Shown here one piece after another: positions 8,457-18,393 of a stretch of DNA of 64,000 nucleotides (the first letter of the stretch is position 1; each line of letters begins with the position of its first letter). The DNA is from Actinospica durhamensis. Lineage in GTDB: Bacteria > Actinomycetota > Actinomycetes > Streptomycetales > Catenulisporaceae. Below the pieces are notes generated by a model, which ran no database searches, had not been told where the DNA came from, and was given only the letters and a program-made list of their open reading frames with translations. The DNA lies in the NCBI RefSeq assembly GCF_018139695.1, contig NZ_JAGSOG010000015.1:1-64000 (forward strand), in the 5' to 3' direction. Both the position numbers and the translations under genes were made by a program.

Positions 8457-9254
8457 GTGCGGGACATCCCACTGATCATCACGCCCGACCCGGACGAGCC
8501 CGAGGCCGCGGAAGTCCTCATCGACGGCACCGTGGACGGGCACCCGCGCAGATTCCTCCTGGACACCGGCGCGGCACGCAGCCAACTGCTCACCGACCCA
8601 CACACCGCGGGCCTGGCGACGGTGAGCACCGAGGCCTCCTACGGCGCGGTCGCCGAAACCAGCAACGAACTGGTCTGCATCTCGGAACTGGCCGTAGGCC
8701 CGCTGCACGCCCAAGACCTCGAGGTGGTCCGGGTAGCCGCGGAGCAGCCCGGGGTCCGCGACCTGCTCGGCATGGACGTTCTCGCCGGCGCCTGCTGCCG
8801 CTTCGACCTCGCCCATCAGCAGCTGCGTATCGAGGCTTCCCCCCACCCGGACGCCGGGCTGCCACTGGTCATGGACGAACGCAGGCACTGCTACGTCGAA
8901 CTCGACTGGACCGACGCCCGAGCCCAGGCATGCTTCGACACCGGAGCCGGACTGACCATCGTCGACCAGGCGTTCGTCGACAAACACCCCCGACTGTTCG
9001 AGCCCGCCGGAACCTCGACCGGGACCGACGCCACCGGCGCTTCCTTCGAGACGCCGCTATTCCTGATGACAGGACCGGTGATCGGCGGCACACGGTTCAC
9101 CGCCCACACGGTCGCCGCGATCGACCTCGCGCCCGTGAACGCGACCCTCGAGCTGCCCATGGACCTCATCCTCGGCTACCCGACCATCCGTCAGGCAAGC
9201 TGGCTCTTCGACTTCCCCGCCCGCCGCTGGTCACTCAGTCACTCGGTCGCGTAG
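8457..9254 (+). CDS. Two-lobed retropepsin-like aspartic protease
   Basis: A 265-residue soluble protein with two retropepsin-like halves. Half one has RFLLDTGAARS with Asp36 and the closing motif LLGMDVL near residue 105; half two has ACFDTGAGLT with Asp161 and closing motif LILGYPTI near residue 240. The D-T/S-G plus hydrophobic-hydrophobic-G pattern is the clan AA signature, and two halves in one chain would supply both aspartates of an active site, as in pepsin, whereas retropepsins dimerise. No signal peptide is seen, suggesting a cytoplasmic location. The GTG start at 8457 follows a TAGGCT -10-like box by six bases, so it may be leaderless. Function unknown. Confidence 0.82.
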   Translation: MRDIPLIITPDPDEPEAAEVLIDGTVDGHPRRFLLDTGAARSQLLTDPHTAGLATVSTEASYGAVAETSNELVCISELAVGPLHAQDLEVVRVAAEQPGVRDLLGMDVLAGACCRFDLAHQQLRIEASPHPDAGLPLVMDERRHCYVELDWTDARAQACFDTGAGLTIVDQAFVDKHPRLFEPAGTSTGTDATGASFETPLFLMTGPVIGGTRFTAHTVAAIDLAPVNATLELPMDLILGYPTIRQASWLFDFPARRWSLSHSVA

Positions 9255-9304
9255 CGCCGAACTGACCGAGTCGGCACGAGACGAGCCGCCCGGAGAAGCT
9301 CGGA

Positions 9305-9341
9305 GGCCCGTGCTCGCCGCGATGCGCGGCGTGCACGGGCC
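9305..9341. terminator. Strong hairpin between convergent genes
   Basis: GGCCCGTGC (9305-9313) pairs with GCACGGGCC (9333-9341), and the interior CGCCGC (9315-9320) pairs with GCGGCG (9326-9331) around a five-base loop, giving a 15-bp stem with one mismatch. It sits between the convergent retropepsin-like and GH3 genes and could stop transcription from both sides. There is no U-tract, as is usual in high-GC actinobacteria. Confidence 0.75.
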
Positions 9342-9375
9342 CCGGAGTGTGGGTGACCGTCTGGAATCTCCCCGA

Positions 9376-11994
9376 TCAGCCGATCTCGATGTCAGACCGC
9401 AGACGCAGGTCCCGGGACGAGGAGCCGACCTCGATCCGGAAACTGCCGCGCGGGTGGGTCCAGCCGCCCGCGGTCTCGTCCCAGCGCGCGAAGGCTCGGC
9501 TGGGCATGTGGATCCGCACGATCTCGGTCTCCCCGGGGCCCGCGTGCGCGCGGGTGAATCCGGCCAGGACACGCACCGGGCGTCCGGGGGCGGCCTCGCC
9601 GGCCGGACCGGACAGGTACGCCTGGACCACCAGCGATCCGGCGCGGCGGCCGATGTTGGTCACCGCCACCGTGATCTCCACGTCGGCCCCGGCGCGGGTC
9701 TGGCCGTGGGGGACCTCGAGCCGCTCGTAGGACCAGTCGGTGTAGCCGAGGCCGTGGCCGAACGGGAAGCGCGGCTCGATCGAGGCCTTGTCGTACCCGC
9801 GGTACCCGACCAGCAGGCCCTCGCGGTAGACCAGCGCGCCGTCCACCGGCACGGCCTTGCCGATCGGCAGATCGGCCTCCGTGCGCGGCATGGTGACCGG
9901 CAGCCGGCCGCCCGGCTCCCGCTCGCCCCAAAGGATGTCGGCCAGCGCGTGGCCGAACTCCTGGCCCGGCAGCCAGGCCTGGATGATCGCCCCGACCTGG
10001 TCGGCCCAGGGCATCAGGACCGGCATGCCGCTGTTGACCACCACGACCGTGCGCGGGTTGGCCGCGGCCACGGCCGCGATCAGGTCGTCCTGACGGCCCG
10101 GCAGCGCCAGCGTGGTGCGGTCGTAGCCCTCCGACTCGGTGGTCCCGGTCGAGCCGACCACGACCACGGCGACCTCGCTCTCCCGAGCGGCCGCCACCGC
10201 CTCGGCCAGCAGCGCCTCGTCCGAGGCCACGGTGGCGATCCCCACCTTGAACCGGATCAGGTCGTGCTGGTAGCCGTCGGGCACGCAGACGGCGGTGAAC
10301 TCGACGAGCTCGTCCTCCGTCAGCTCGATCTCCCGGCCGAACTCGTACGGGCCCGCGTGCGAGACCATCGAGTCCGCCGGATGCGGAGCGTCACCGCTGA
10401 GAGTAAACGCTTCCCCGCTGTCCGTGCTGGTGGCGCCGCAGACCTTCACCTCGAGTTCGAGGCCGCCGATGCCGCCGACCGCCACCCGGTACCGGCCGGA
10501 ACCGGTCGCGGTGAAGGTCGAGCGCAGCACGATCCGGCCGATGCCCGGACCGGTGACCAGGGGATCCGGATCCCACCAGGTCACCTCGCTGGTCGGGCGC
10601 ACGCCGGTGTAGCGCAGCTCCCCGTCGGTCGTGTAGACCTCGAGGCGCACCCCGGGACCGCCGCTCTCCGGCTCGCGCAGCGCGGCGGGCGCCGGCAGCG
10701 GAGTGGAGGTCCAGGTCCGGCAGCCCTGCGCCACGCGCAGCAGCGAGTCCGGCGAGGCGTCCTCGGACGGTCCCCGGCCCGAGGCCAGCGCGGCGCTGAG
10801 CGCGGTGCGCAGCCCGTCGACCGGGGAGACGCCCAGCGCCATCCCGACCTCGGCGCTGCCGCGGCCCATGTACTGCGGCTCGAGCACGTTCGGCCCGATC
10901 AGCGCGACCGAACCGGGACGCGCGCCCGGACCGGAGAGCGCGCCGCGCCCGCCCGGGCTGCCCAGCGGCAGCAGCGGGCCGATGTTGCGCAGCAGGGTGA
11001 ACGCGTTGGCCGCGGCCTTGCGCAGCACCGCGCGGCTGGCGTGCGGGCCGGGCTTGGGCGTGGGCTCGGGGCCGCGGAAGGCACCGGTGAGCGCGCCCAC
11101 CCGGAGCAGCCGCAGCACCTTGTCGTCGATCTCCCGCTCGCTCACGTCCCCGCGCTCGACCGCCGCGACCAGCGCGTCGCCCCACGGGCTGTCCGGTCCC
11201 GGCATGCAGATGTCGAGCCCGGCCTTGGCGGTGGCCTCGGTGGACCGCGCCGCGAACCAGTCGGAGACCACCGCGCCGGCGAAGCCCCACTCGCGCTTGA
11301 GCACCTCGTTCAGGAGGTGGTCGTGCTCGGTCATGGTGGTGCCGTTGACGAGGTTGTACCCGGCCATCACCGCGGCGCAGTCGGCCTCGGTCACGGCGGC
11401 CTCGAACGGCACCAGGTAGACCTCGCGCAGGGTGGCCTCGTCCATCTGGACGTCCACGGTCCAGCGGTCGACCTCCGCGTCGTTGCCGACGTAGTGCTTG
11501 GCCACCATGGCCACGCCCGCCGACTGCACGCCGCGCACGAACGCGGCGCCGGTCGCGGCGGCCAGCACCGGGTCCTCGCCGTAGGACTCGAACCCGCGGC
11601 CGCCGTAGGGGCTGCGGGCCAGGTTCAGGGTCGGCGCGAGCAACGCGTCCACGCCCTTCGCCTTCGCCTCCACGCCCAGCTCGACGCCGACCCGCTCGAC
11701 CAGCTCCGGGTCCCACAGCGCGGCCAGCGCGATGGGCGCGGGCAGGCCGGAGGACCGGTCCTGCGGATCGAGTACCGGCCCGCGCACGCCGGCCGGGCCG
11801 TCCGAGAAGACCAGGCCGCGCAGCCCGATCTCCGGCTCGCCCGGCATGGTGAAGTTGTCCACGCCGGTCAGCAGCGCGATCTTCTGTTCCAGGGTCAGCG
11901 CGGCTACCGCGGACTCGAGTTCCTGCGGCGAGGCGGAACGCTGCTCTGCGCGCGGCACGGCCGTCGCTTTCTGATCAATCTGCCCGTGCTCCAC
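9376..11994 (-). CDS. GH3 family beta-glucosidase with PA14-like insert
   Basis: An 872-residue retaining GH3 beta-glucosidase, no signal peptide, so probably intracellular. The TIM-barrel domain begins at LTLEQKIALLTG; the sugar-binding KHYVGND and the nucleophile Asp245 in GAVVSDWFA are intact. After the first part of the C-terminal alpha/beta domain comes an insert (about residues 400-520, LRYTGVRPTSEV onward) that looks like a PA14 domain, then SEGYDRTTLALPGRQ and a C-terminal fibronectin-III-like domain starting at LEVPHGQTRAGADVEI. The start was set at GTG 11994 because AAGGAGG at 12005-11999 lies four bases upstream; the in-frame extension to 12030 is less likely. It follows the ABC binding-protein gene across a terminator-like hairpin and carries an operator-like site at 10403-10414. 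Confidence 0.93.
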   Translation of the reverse strand: MEHGQIDQKATAVPRAEQRSASPQELESAVAALTLEQKIALLTGVDNFTMPGEPEIGLRGLVFSDGPAGVRGPVLDPQDRSSGLPAPIALAALWDPELVERVGVELGVEAKAKGVDALLAPTLNLARSPYGGRGFESYGEDPVLAAATGAAFVRGVQSAGVAMVAKHYVGNDAEVDRWTVDVQMDEATLREVYLVPFEAAVTEADCAAVMAGYNLVNGTTMTEHDHLLNEVLKREWGFAGAVVSDWFAARSTEATAKAGLDICMPGPDSPWGDALVAAVERGDVSEREIDDKVLRLLRVGALTGAFRGPEPTPKPGPHASRAVLRKAAANAFTLLRNIGPLLPLGSPGGRGALSGPGARPGSVALIGPNVLEPQYMGRGSAEVGMALGVSPVDGLRTALSAALASGRGPSEDASPDSLLRVAQGCRTWTSTPLPAPAALREPESGGPGVRLEVYTTDGELRYTGVRPTSEVTWWDPDPLVTGPGIGRIVLRSTFTATGSGRYRVAVGGIGGLELEVKVCGATSTDSGEAFTLSGDAPHPADSMVSHAGPYEFGREIELTEDELVEFTAVCVPDGYQHDLIRFKVGIATVASDEALLAEAVAAARESEVAVVVVGSTGTTESEGYDRTTLALPGRQDDLIAAVAAANPRTVVVVNSGMPVLMPWADQVGAIIQAWLPGQEFGHALADILWGEREPGGRLPVTMPRTEADLPIGKAVPVDGALVYREGLLVGYRGYDKASIEPRFPFGHGLGYTDWSYERLEVPHGQTRAGADVEITVAVTNIGRRAGSLVVQAYLSGPAGEAAPGRPVRVLAGFTRAHAGPGETEIVRIHMPSRAFARWDETAGGWTHPRGSFRIEVGSSSRDLRLRSDIEIG
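10403..10414. promoter_or_regulatory. LacI-type operator-like site inside the GH3 gene
   Basis: GTAAACGCTTCC matches the operator pattern upstream of the lacI-type gene (compare GGAAGCGTTTCC at 19679 read on the other strand). A 15-base stretch, AGCGGGGAAGCGTTT, is shared exactly between this site (minus strand) and the regulator promoter region. Binding is inferred, not shown. Confidence 0.45.
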
Positions 11995-12035
11995 CGGGCC
12001 TCCTTGCTCCTGAGGGCTTGCGGATGGCAAGAGGA

Positions 12036-12076
12036 GCCCCGGATCCGCGCAGAGTGCGGCTGCGCGGATCCGGGGC
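12036..12076 (-). terminator. Perfect 16-bp hairpin downstream of the ABC binding-protein gene
   Basis: Positions 12036-12051 and 12061-12076 are perfect reverse complements (16 bp, nine-base loop). The hairpin begins 17 bases after the binding-protein stop codon and ends 41 bases before the GH3 start, so it should terminate or attenuate read-through between the two same-strand genes. No U-tract. Confidence 0.8.
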
Positions 12077-12092
12077 GGACTCGGTTAGCGGG

Positions 12093-13811
12093 TTACGAGA
12101 CCGGCTTGAGGTTCCAGACCAGGTACTCGTAGGACTCGTACTGCGGCGAGGGGTTGATGAACGGGTTCGCCGAAGTCGGCCAGCCGGTGAAGTGCGAGTC
12201 GTTGTACTCGTACCACGCGGCGCCGTAGAGCACCGGGATGGCCGGCATGTCGTCCGAGTAGACCTGCTGGATCTCGTTCAGCGCGGTCTGCTGGTCCTGC
12301 GTGGTGGTCGCCGACTCGTAGTCGGTGACCGCCTTGGTCGCAGCGGCGCTGGTGTAGCGGTCGTAGTCGCCCGCCGCGGTGGAGCCTTCCTTCGCGGTCT
12401 GGGTGGCGTCCAGGATGAACTGGTCACGCTGGAACGCGGTCGAACCCTGGCCCCAGTGCAGCGCCGCGGTGAAGTTACCCGTGGTGATGGCCTGCGTCCA
12501 GGTGTCGTAGGTGTAGTTGCCGGAGGCGGTCACGTTGAAGCCGGCCGTGTTCAGCTCGGTCGCCATGGCCTTGGCGTCGCACCAGTAGTCGCTGAAGGAG
12601 TTCGGGTCGATGATCGAGAAGGTGATCTGCTTCCCGCCCTTGACCCACTTGCCGCCGGTCTCGGTGTAGCCCGCGGTCTTCATGTCCGCCGCGACCGTGG
12701 CCTGGTCGGGGCTGGCCTTGATGTCGTTGGACGTGGCCGGGTTGACCGAGGACTGGTCGGTCGAGGAGGCGATGAGGCCGCCGGACGAGCTGGCCGGAGC
12801 CTCGTAGTTGGTCTCACACTGCGTGGCCATCGACTGGCGGTCGAGAGCGGCGCTGATCGCCTTGCGGACGTTCGCGTCGCCCAGGGCCGGCGCCTGGCTC
12901 GACTGGTTGTTGAGCAGCAGGGTCACCGTGTTGGACGCCGGGAAGTACGGAGCCGACGACTGGAACAGGTGGTTGTGCTGCGGGTCCTTGTTCACGAACG
13001 TGCTGAGCACGTTGTTGATGTCGTTACCGGCAAGGTCGATGTCGCCGTTGGCCAGGGCCAGGGCGGCGGCGTCGTTGCTGGTGTAGAGCGGGATCGAGAG
13101 CTCCTTGACCTTCGGAGCGCCCTGCCAGTAGTTCGGGTTGGCCTTGTACTTCACGTCCTGGCCGCTGAAGCTGTCCAGCTCGTACGGGCCGGAACCGACG
13201 GCCTGCGAGCCCGAGAGCACGTAGGTGGCCGGGTTGGAGATCGTCGACCACTGCTTCTTCTGGACGATGACCTGGTTGTCGATCGCGACGTAGTTGGCCG
13301 CCTCGGAGGTGGCGAAGTTCAGCACGACCTGGGTCGGGCTGGGCTCGGTGATCGAGCTCGCCGCCGGGATGCCCTGCAGGTTCAGCGCCGCGTTGCCGGT
13401 CACCAGCTGGTACGTGTAGGCCACGTCCGCCGAGGTCAGCGCGGTGCCGTCGGACCACTTCGCGCTCGGGTTGAGCGTGATCGTGGCGGTCTTGCCGTTG
13501 TCGGACCAGGCGATGGACTGAGCCAGCCACGGAATCGACGGCTCGCTCGACTTGAGCGAGTTGACCATCATCAGCGGCTCGTACATGAACGAGACGGTGT
13601 TCTCGCTCAGCACGAAGTCGCCGGCGTCGAACGGGTTGAAGTTGTTCGTGTAGGCGGTCGAGGCGGTCGCGTCCTCGATCACGAGGGCGGTCTGCGCGCC
13701 GCCACCCCCGCTGCTGGTCCCTGTCGGGTTGCCGCTCGAAGAGCAAGCCGCCAAGGCGAGGCACGCCGCTGCTGCGAGCGCGATCCCCGTGGTGGTTGTC
13801 CTGCGTGTCAT
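12093..13811 (-). CDS. ABC transporter family 5 substrate-binding lipoprotein
   Basis: A 572-residue extracytoplasmic solute-binding protein of the peptide/nickel (family 5, DppA/OppA) class. The lipoprotein signal is clear: MTRRTTTTG, a hydrophobic core, and lipobox LAAC with Cys23 as the lipidation site, followed by a Ser/Gly linker. Family hallmarks such as AKWSDGTALTSADVAYTY and DVRKAISAALDR-like text (ANVRKAISAALDRQSMA) are present. It lies at the end of the importer operon, but 357 bases after dppF, so it may have its own promoter. Family 5 proteins also bind oligosaccharides in several bacteria; the surrounding glycosidases favour a beta-gluco-oligosaccharide here rather than a peptide. 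The ATG at 13811 has AAAGGGAGCG upstream. Confidence 0.92.
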   Translation of the reverse strand: MTRRTTTTGIALAAAACLALAACSSSGNPTGTSSGGGGAQTALVIEDATASTAYTNNFNPFDAGDFVLSENTVSFMYEPLMMVNSLKSSEPSIPWLAQSIAWSDNGKTATITLNPSAKWSDGTALTSADVAYTYQLVTGNAALNLQGIPAASSITEPSPTQVVLNFATSEAANYVAIDNQVIVQKKQWSTISNPATYVLSGSQAVGSGPYELDSFSGQDVKYKANPNYWQGAPKVKELSIPLYTSNDAAALALANGDIDLAGNDINNVLSTFVNKDPQHNHLFQSSAPYFPASNTVTLLLNNQSSQAPALGDANVRKAISAALDRQSMATQCETNYEAPASSSGGLIASSTDQSSVNPATSNDIKASPDQATVAADMKTAGYTETGGKWVKGGKQITFSIIDPNSFSDYWCDAKAMATELNTAGFNVTASGNYTYDTWTQAITTGNFTAALHWGQGSTAFQRDQFILDATQTAKEGSTAAGDYDRYTSAAATKAVTDYESATTTQDQQTALNEIQQVYSDDMPAIPVLYGAAWYEYNDSHFTGWPTSANPFINPSPQYESYEYLVWNLKPVS

Positions 13812-13975
13812 TATGTACGCTCCCTTTATCCGACCGGCTCCAGTGCCGGCCAGTCCTGAGCAACCACTGCTATTGCTGTGCTGTATGGAGTTGAACGGGG
13901 CGGTTTCGACTGCCATCGGTCCGCTCCGTGGTCGGTGCTCGGCCGGTGGCGGGGATGTTCCCCGCGTCGCGGCCG

Positions 13976-14006
13976 GTCGTCCGCCCTCCGGTGGGGGGCG
14001 GACGAC
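13976..14006. other. Perfect 11-bp inverted repeat in the dppF/binding-protein gap
   Basis: GTCGTCCGCCC (13976-13986) and GGGCGGACGAC (13996-14006) form a perfect stem with a nine-base loop. It sits roughly midway between dppF and the binding-protein start. It could be a terminator for the upstream operon or a 5' leader structure of the binding-protein message. The rest of the 13812-14168 gap shows no open frame with coding support. Confidence 0.6.
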
Positions 14007-14120
14007 ACCGGAACGCACGGTCCTGGGCGTCCCGGGCCGGAAAGATAGGGCTTTCACGCCGCTCTCCTTCGGTCGATTCGGTCTTCCTTGACGTAGTGCC
14101 GTGGTGCGGTCGTGCCGGGT

Positions 14121-14147
14121 GGTGCGGGTGGTGCGGGTGGTGCGGGT
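14121..14147. repeat. Three perfect 9-bp direct repeats (GGTGCGGGT)
   Basis: Copies lie at 14121-14129, 14130-14138 and 14139-14147, with degenerate copies on both sides, just downstream of the dppF stop. Probably a simple-sequence expansion; no function is evident. Confidence 0.8.
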
Positions 14148-14168
14148 AGTGCGAGGTACGTCGTGCGC

Positions 14169-15220
14169 TCAGATCTGCGCGGAGACCGCGTCGGCCTCGG
14201 CCTTGTGCTCCGGGCTGTGCAGCCAGCAGGCGGCGACCTGGTCGGTGCCGACCGGCAGCGACGGCGGGGCCTGCTCCTTGCACACCGCCATCGCGAACGG
14301 GCAGCGCGGGTGGAATCGGCAGCCGCTGGGCGGGTTGACCAGGCTCGGCGGGGAGCCGCTGCCGCGCAGCTCGGGCGCCTGGTCGCGGGCCGGGTCGGGG
14401 GCGGCGCTGAGCAGCAGCTGCGTGTAGGGGTGCTGCGGCGCGTCGGTGATCTGCTCGGCCGGGCCGGACTCGACCACCTGGCCGGCGTACATCACCACGA
14501 TCGTGTCGGCCAGGTAGCGGGCCGAGGCGATGTCGTGGGTGACGTAGAGGATCGCCAGCCGCTCGTCCTCGCGCAGCCCGTCGAACAGGTTGAGCACGCC
14601 GAGCCGGATGGAGACGTCGAGCATGGACACCGGCTCGTCGGCCAGCAGCACCCGCGGGCGCACCGCGAGGCCGCGGGCGATCGCCACACGCTGGCGCTGG
14701 CCGCCGGACAGCTCGTGCGGGTACTTCGCCGCGAACTCGGCGCCGGGGCTGAGCGAGACCCGGTCGAGCAGCTCCACCACCTTCGCGTCGAGCTCGGCTC
14801 CGCGCACATCGCTGTGCAGCTTCAGCGGCCGCTCGATGTGGTAGCCGACGCTGTGCGCCGAGTTGAGCGAGGAGAACGGGTCCTGCAGCACCAGGTGCAC
14901 GTCGCTGGTGTAGGCGCGCAGCGCCTTGGCGCTGGTGCCCACCGGCTTGCCGTCGAGCAGCAGCTCGCCGGAGGTCGGCTTGATCAGGCCGGTCAGCAGG
15001 CGGGCCAGGGTGGACTTGCCCGAGCCGGACTCGCCCACCACGGCGGTGACGGTGGCCTCGGGCAGCGCGATCGAGATCTCCTCGACCGCGTGCACGACCT
15101 TGCCGCGTCCCACCGGGAAGTGCTTGGTCAGACCGCGTGCCTCGAGGGCGGGGGTGCCCTCGCGCTTCGGCCCGTGCACCACGGTCGGCGCGGTCCCGGC
15201 CGGAGGCGTGACGGAGTCGG

Positions 15221-15224
<4 letters not shown>
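14169..15224 (-). CDS. Dpp/Opp-type ABC transporter ATP-binding protein (DppF-like)
   Basis: A 351-residue ATPase that energises the importer. Walker A is GESGSGKST, the signature is LSGGQRQRVAIARGLA, and Walker B is VLLADEPVSMLD. The C-terminal oligopeptide-type extension includes the Cys-rich motif CRFHPRCPFAMAVC, which in the family can hold an iron-sulfur cluster. Its ATG overlaps the stop of the preceding ATPase gene by four bases (ATGA), so the pair is translationally coupled and probably acts as a heterodimer. With two permeases and a lipoprotein it makes a complete ABC importer. Confidence 0.94.
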
Positions 15225-16383
<1,159 letters not shown>

Positions 16384-16387
<4 letters not shown>

Positions 16388-17388
16388 AGCTGCTCTCCTT
16401 CCACCACGGTGCTCGTGGCCGGACGCACGACCGGGGTCAGGCCCAGCTGGAACTTCACGTCCCGGCGCTTGGACCGGCTCGAGCGGATACGCGGGTTGAT
16501 GATCTCGTCGATGCCGAAGTTGAGCAGGGCCAGGCCGATGCCGACCAGCGCGATGCACAGGGCCGGCGGCAGGTACCACCACCACTGGTTGGCCTCGATG
16601 GCGCCGCTGGCCTGCGCGGTCTGCAGCAGCGTGCCCCAGGAGCCGGAGGCCGGGCTGACCACGCCGAGGTAGCACAGCGCCACGTACACGCCCATGCCGT
16701 AGATGACGGTGAAGATGAACGAGGCGGCCACGATCGGCAGCAGGTTCGGCAGGATCTCGTAGATGACGATGCGTCGCTTGCGCTCACCGATCACCCGGGC
16801 CGAGACCACGTAGTCCTGGTCGCGCAGGGTCAGCGTCTGGGCCCGCAGGGCGCGGGCGCCGTAGGCCCAGGAGCTCAGGGCCACCACGAAGCCGATCACC
16901 AGCGAGTTGTTCTGGTCGCCGGGCGGCAGCGGCTTGAGGATCACCATCAGGATCAGCAGTCCGGGCAGGGCCAGGAAGATGTTGGTGATGATCGACATCA
17001 CCTCGTCGGTCACCCCGCCCACGTACCCGGAGGTCACGCCCATCGCGACGGACAGGACCGTGGCGAAGGCGCCGGCCACGAAGGAGATCAGCAGGGTGCT
17101 GCGAGCGCCGAGCAGCAGCGCCGAGTACAGGTCGTGCTGGGTGTTGTCGGTGCCGAGCCAGTTCGATCCGGACGGCGGCTGCGGCGTGCCGTTGGTGGTG
17201 TTGGCCACCCAGGCCGCGGAGTGCGGGGCGAGTTCGGGCCCGAAGATCGCGATGAGGATGAAGAACAGGGTGATGCCCGCGCCCACCTGCACCTTGATCG
17301 GGTAGTGCCGGCGCCTGCGGCGGGCCGGCGCGGCCGGCGTCGCCGGGCTTCCCCCGGTCATCGTCTCGGTCGGAAGAGTCGAGGTCAT
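16384..17388 (-). CDS. Dpp/Opp-type ABC transporter permease (DppC-like)
   Basis: A 334-residue inner-membrane permease. An Arg-rich cytoplasmic N-terminus precedes the first transmembrane segment (VGAGITLFFILIAIFG), followed by the OppC_N-type periplasmic loop with SNWLGTDNTQHDLYS and five further hydrophobic segments. The ATPase-contact EAA-like loop is around ARALRAQTLTLRDQDYVVSA. The ATG at 17388 is five bases after the DppB-like stop; the gene end overlaps the DppD-like start. Confidence 0.93.
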
Positions 17389-17393
17389 CGGGA

Positions 17394-18386
17394 TCAGGCC
17401 TCTCTGCGCGAGCGGGGGTCGAGGACGACGTAGGCCAGGTCGGCCAGGAAGTTGGCGATGAGCACCGCGAACGTGACGACCAGCAGGATGCCCTGCAGCA
17501 GCGGGTAGTCCGCGGCCGTGATCGCGTTGAACATCTCGTTGCCGATGCCCGGGTAGTCGAAGACGACCTCCACCAGCACCGCGCCGGTGACCACGAGGCT
17601 GATCGAGAGGGTGAAGTTCGAGATCGTCGGCAGGATCGCGTTGCGCGCGGCGATGCCGATCACGCGGAACCGGGAAAGGCCCTTGGCCGCGGCCACCAGG
17701 ACGTAGTCCTCGTCCATGGTGGTGATCATCATGTTGCGCATGCCCACGATCCAGCCCGCGATGGAGGCGAGCACGACGGTGGTGCCGGGCAGCACCAGGT
17801 GCTGGAGCACGCTGGACATGTACGGCCAGTTCCAGCCCTGCACGTAGGTGACATACCGGTTGGTGGTGTCGTAACCGCCGCCGATCGGGAACCAGGCCAG
17901 GTCCGAGCCGAAGATGATCAGCAGCAGCAGGCCGAGCACGAAGTACGGGATGGCCTGGAAGAAGGTGGAGACCGGGACGATCGCGTCGAGCAGCCCGCCG
18001 CGCCGCCAGCCGGCCATGATGCCGATCAGGGTGCCGAGCAGGAACGCCACCACCGTGGCCGAGCCGATCAGGCCGATGGTCCAGGGCAGGTCGCCGCCGA
18101 GCACGGTGGAGACGGGGGTCTCCTGGTGCGAGAGCGAGAGCCCGAAGTTCCCGCTGAGGGTGTGGCCCACATAGGTGAAGTACTGCGAGAGCAGGCTCTG
18201 CTTGTCGTCGGCGCCGTACTCGGCCGCCATCGAGGCCAGCTGCGCTGGTGTGACCACGCCGCGCATCTGCGTCAGGATCGCGCTGAGCGCGTTGCCCGGC
18301 AGCATGCGTGGGATGAAGAAGTCCAATGTGATCGCGGCATACGCGGCGATCAGATAGAAGCCGATCCTTCGTATCAGCAGGGGCAT
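17394..18386 (-). CDS. Dpp/Opp-type ABC transporter permease (DppB-like)
   Basis: A 330-residue permease that pairs with the DppC-like protein. It starts with the family segment RRIGFYLIAAYAAITLDFFIPRMLPGNALS, has about six hydrophobic spans, and the EAA-like loop GMRNMMITTMDEDYVLVAAAKGL for coupling to the ATPases. The ATG at 18386 is seven bases after the LacI-type gene, with a GAGGTGA ribosome-binding site embedded in the regulator's 3' end, so regulator and importer should share a transcript. Confidence 0.93.
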   Translation of the reverse strand: MPLLIRRIGFYLIAAYAAITLDFFIPRMLPGNALSAILTQMRGVVTPAQLASMAAEYGADDKQSLLSQYFTYVGHTLSGNFGLSLSHQETPVSTVLGGDLPWTIGLIGSATVVAFLLGTLIGIMAGWRRGGLLDAIVPVSTFFQAIPYFVLGLLLLIIFGSDLAWFPIGGGYDTTNRYVTYVQGWNWPYMSSVLQHLVLPGTTVVLASIAGWIVGMRNMMITTMDEDYVLVAAAKGLSRFRVIGIAARNAILPTISNFTLSISLVVTGAVLVEVVFDYPGIGNEMFNAITAADYPLLQGILLVVTFAVLIANFLADLAYVVLDPRSRREA

Positions 18387-18393
18387 CCTGGAT

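Noticed and set aside
9310-12132. 940-residue open frame on the + strand opposite the GH3 gene
   Set aside because: It is a high-GC antisense shadow, rich in Arg/Gly/Ala/His with no domain, while the minus strand has a complete GH3 enzyme.
13812-14057. N-terminal extension of the ABC binding protein to 14057
   Set aside because: It would bury the lipoprotein signal peptide; the ATG at 13811 has a good ribosome-binding site and begins the signal.
14101-14160. GGTGCGGGT repeats considered as an iteron-type origin or regulatory array
   Set aside because: Only three perfect copies beside a gene end, with no replication gene or DnaA boxes nearby.
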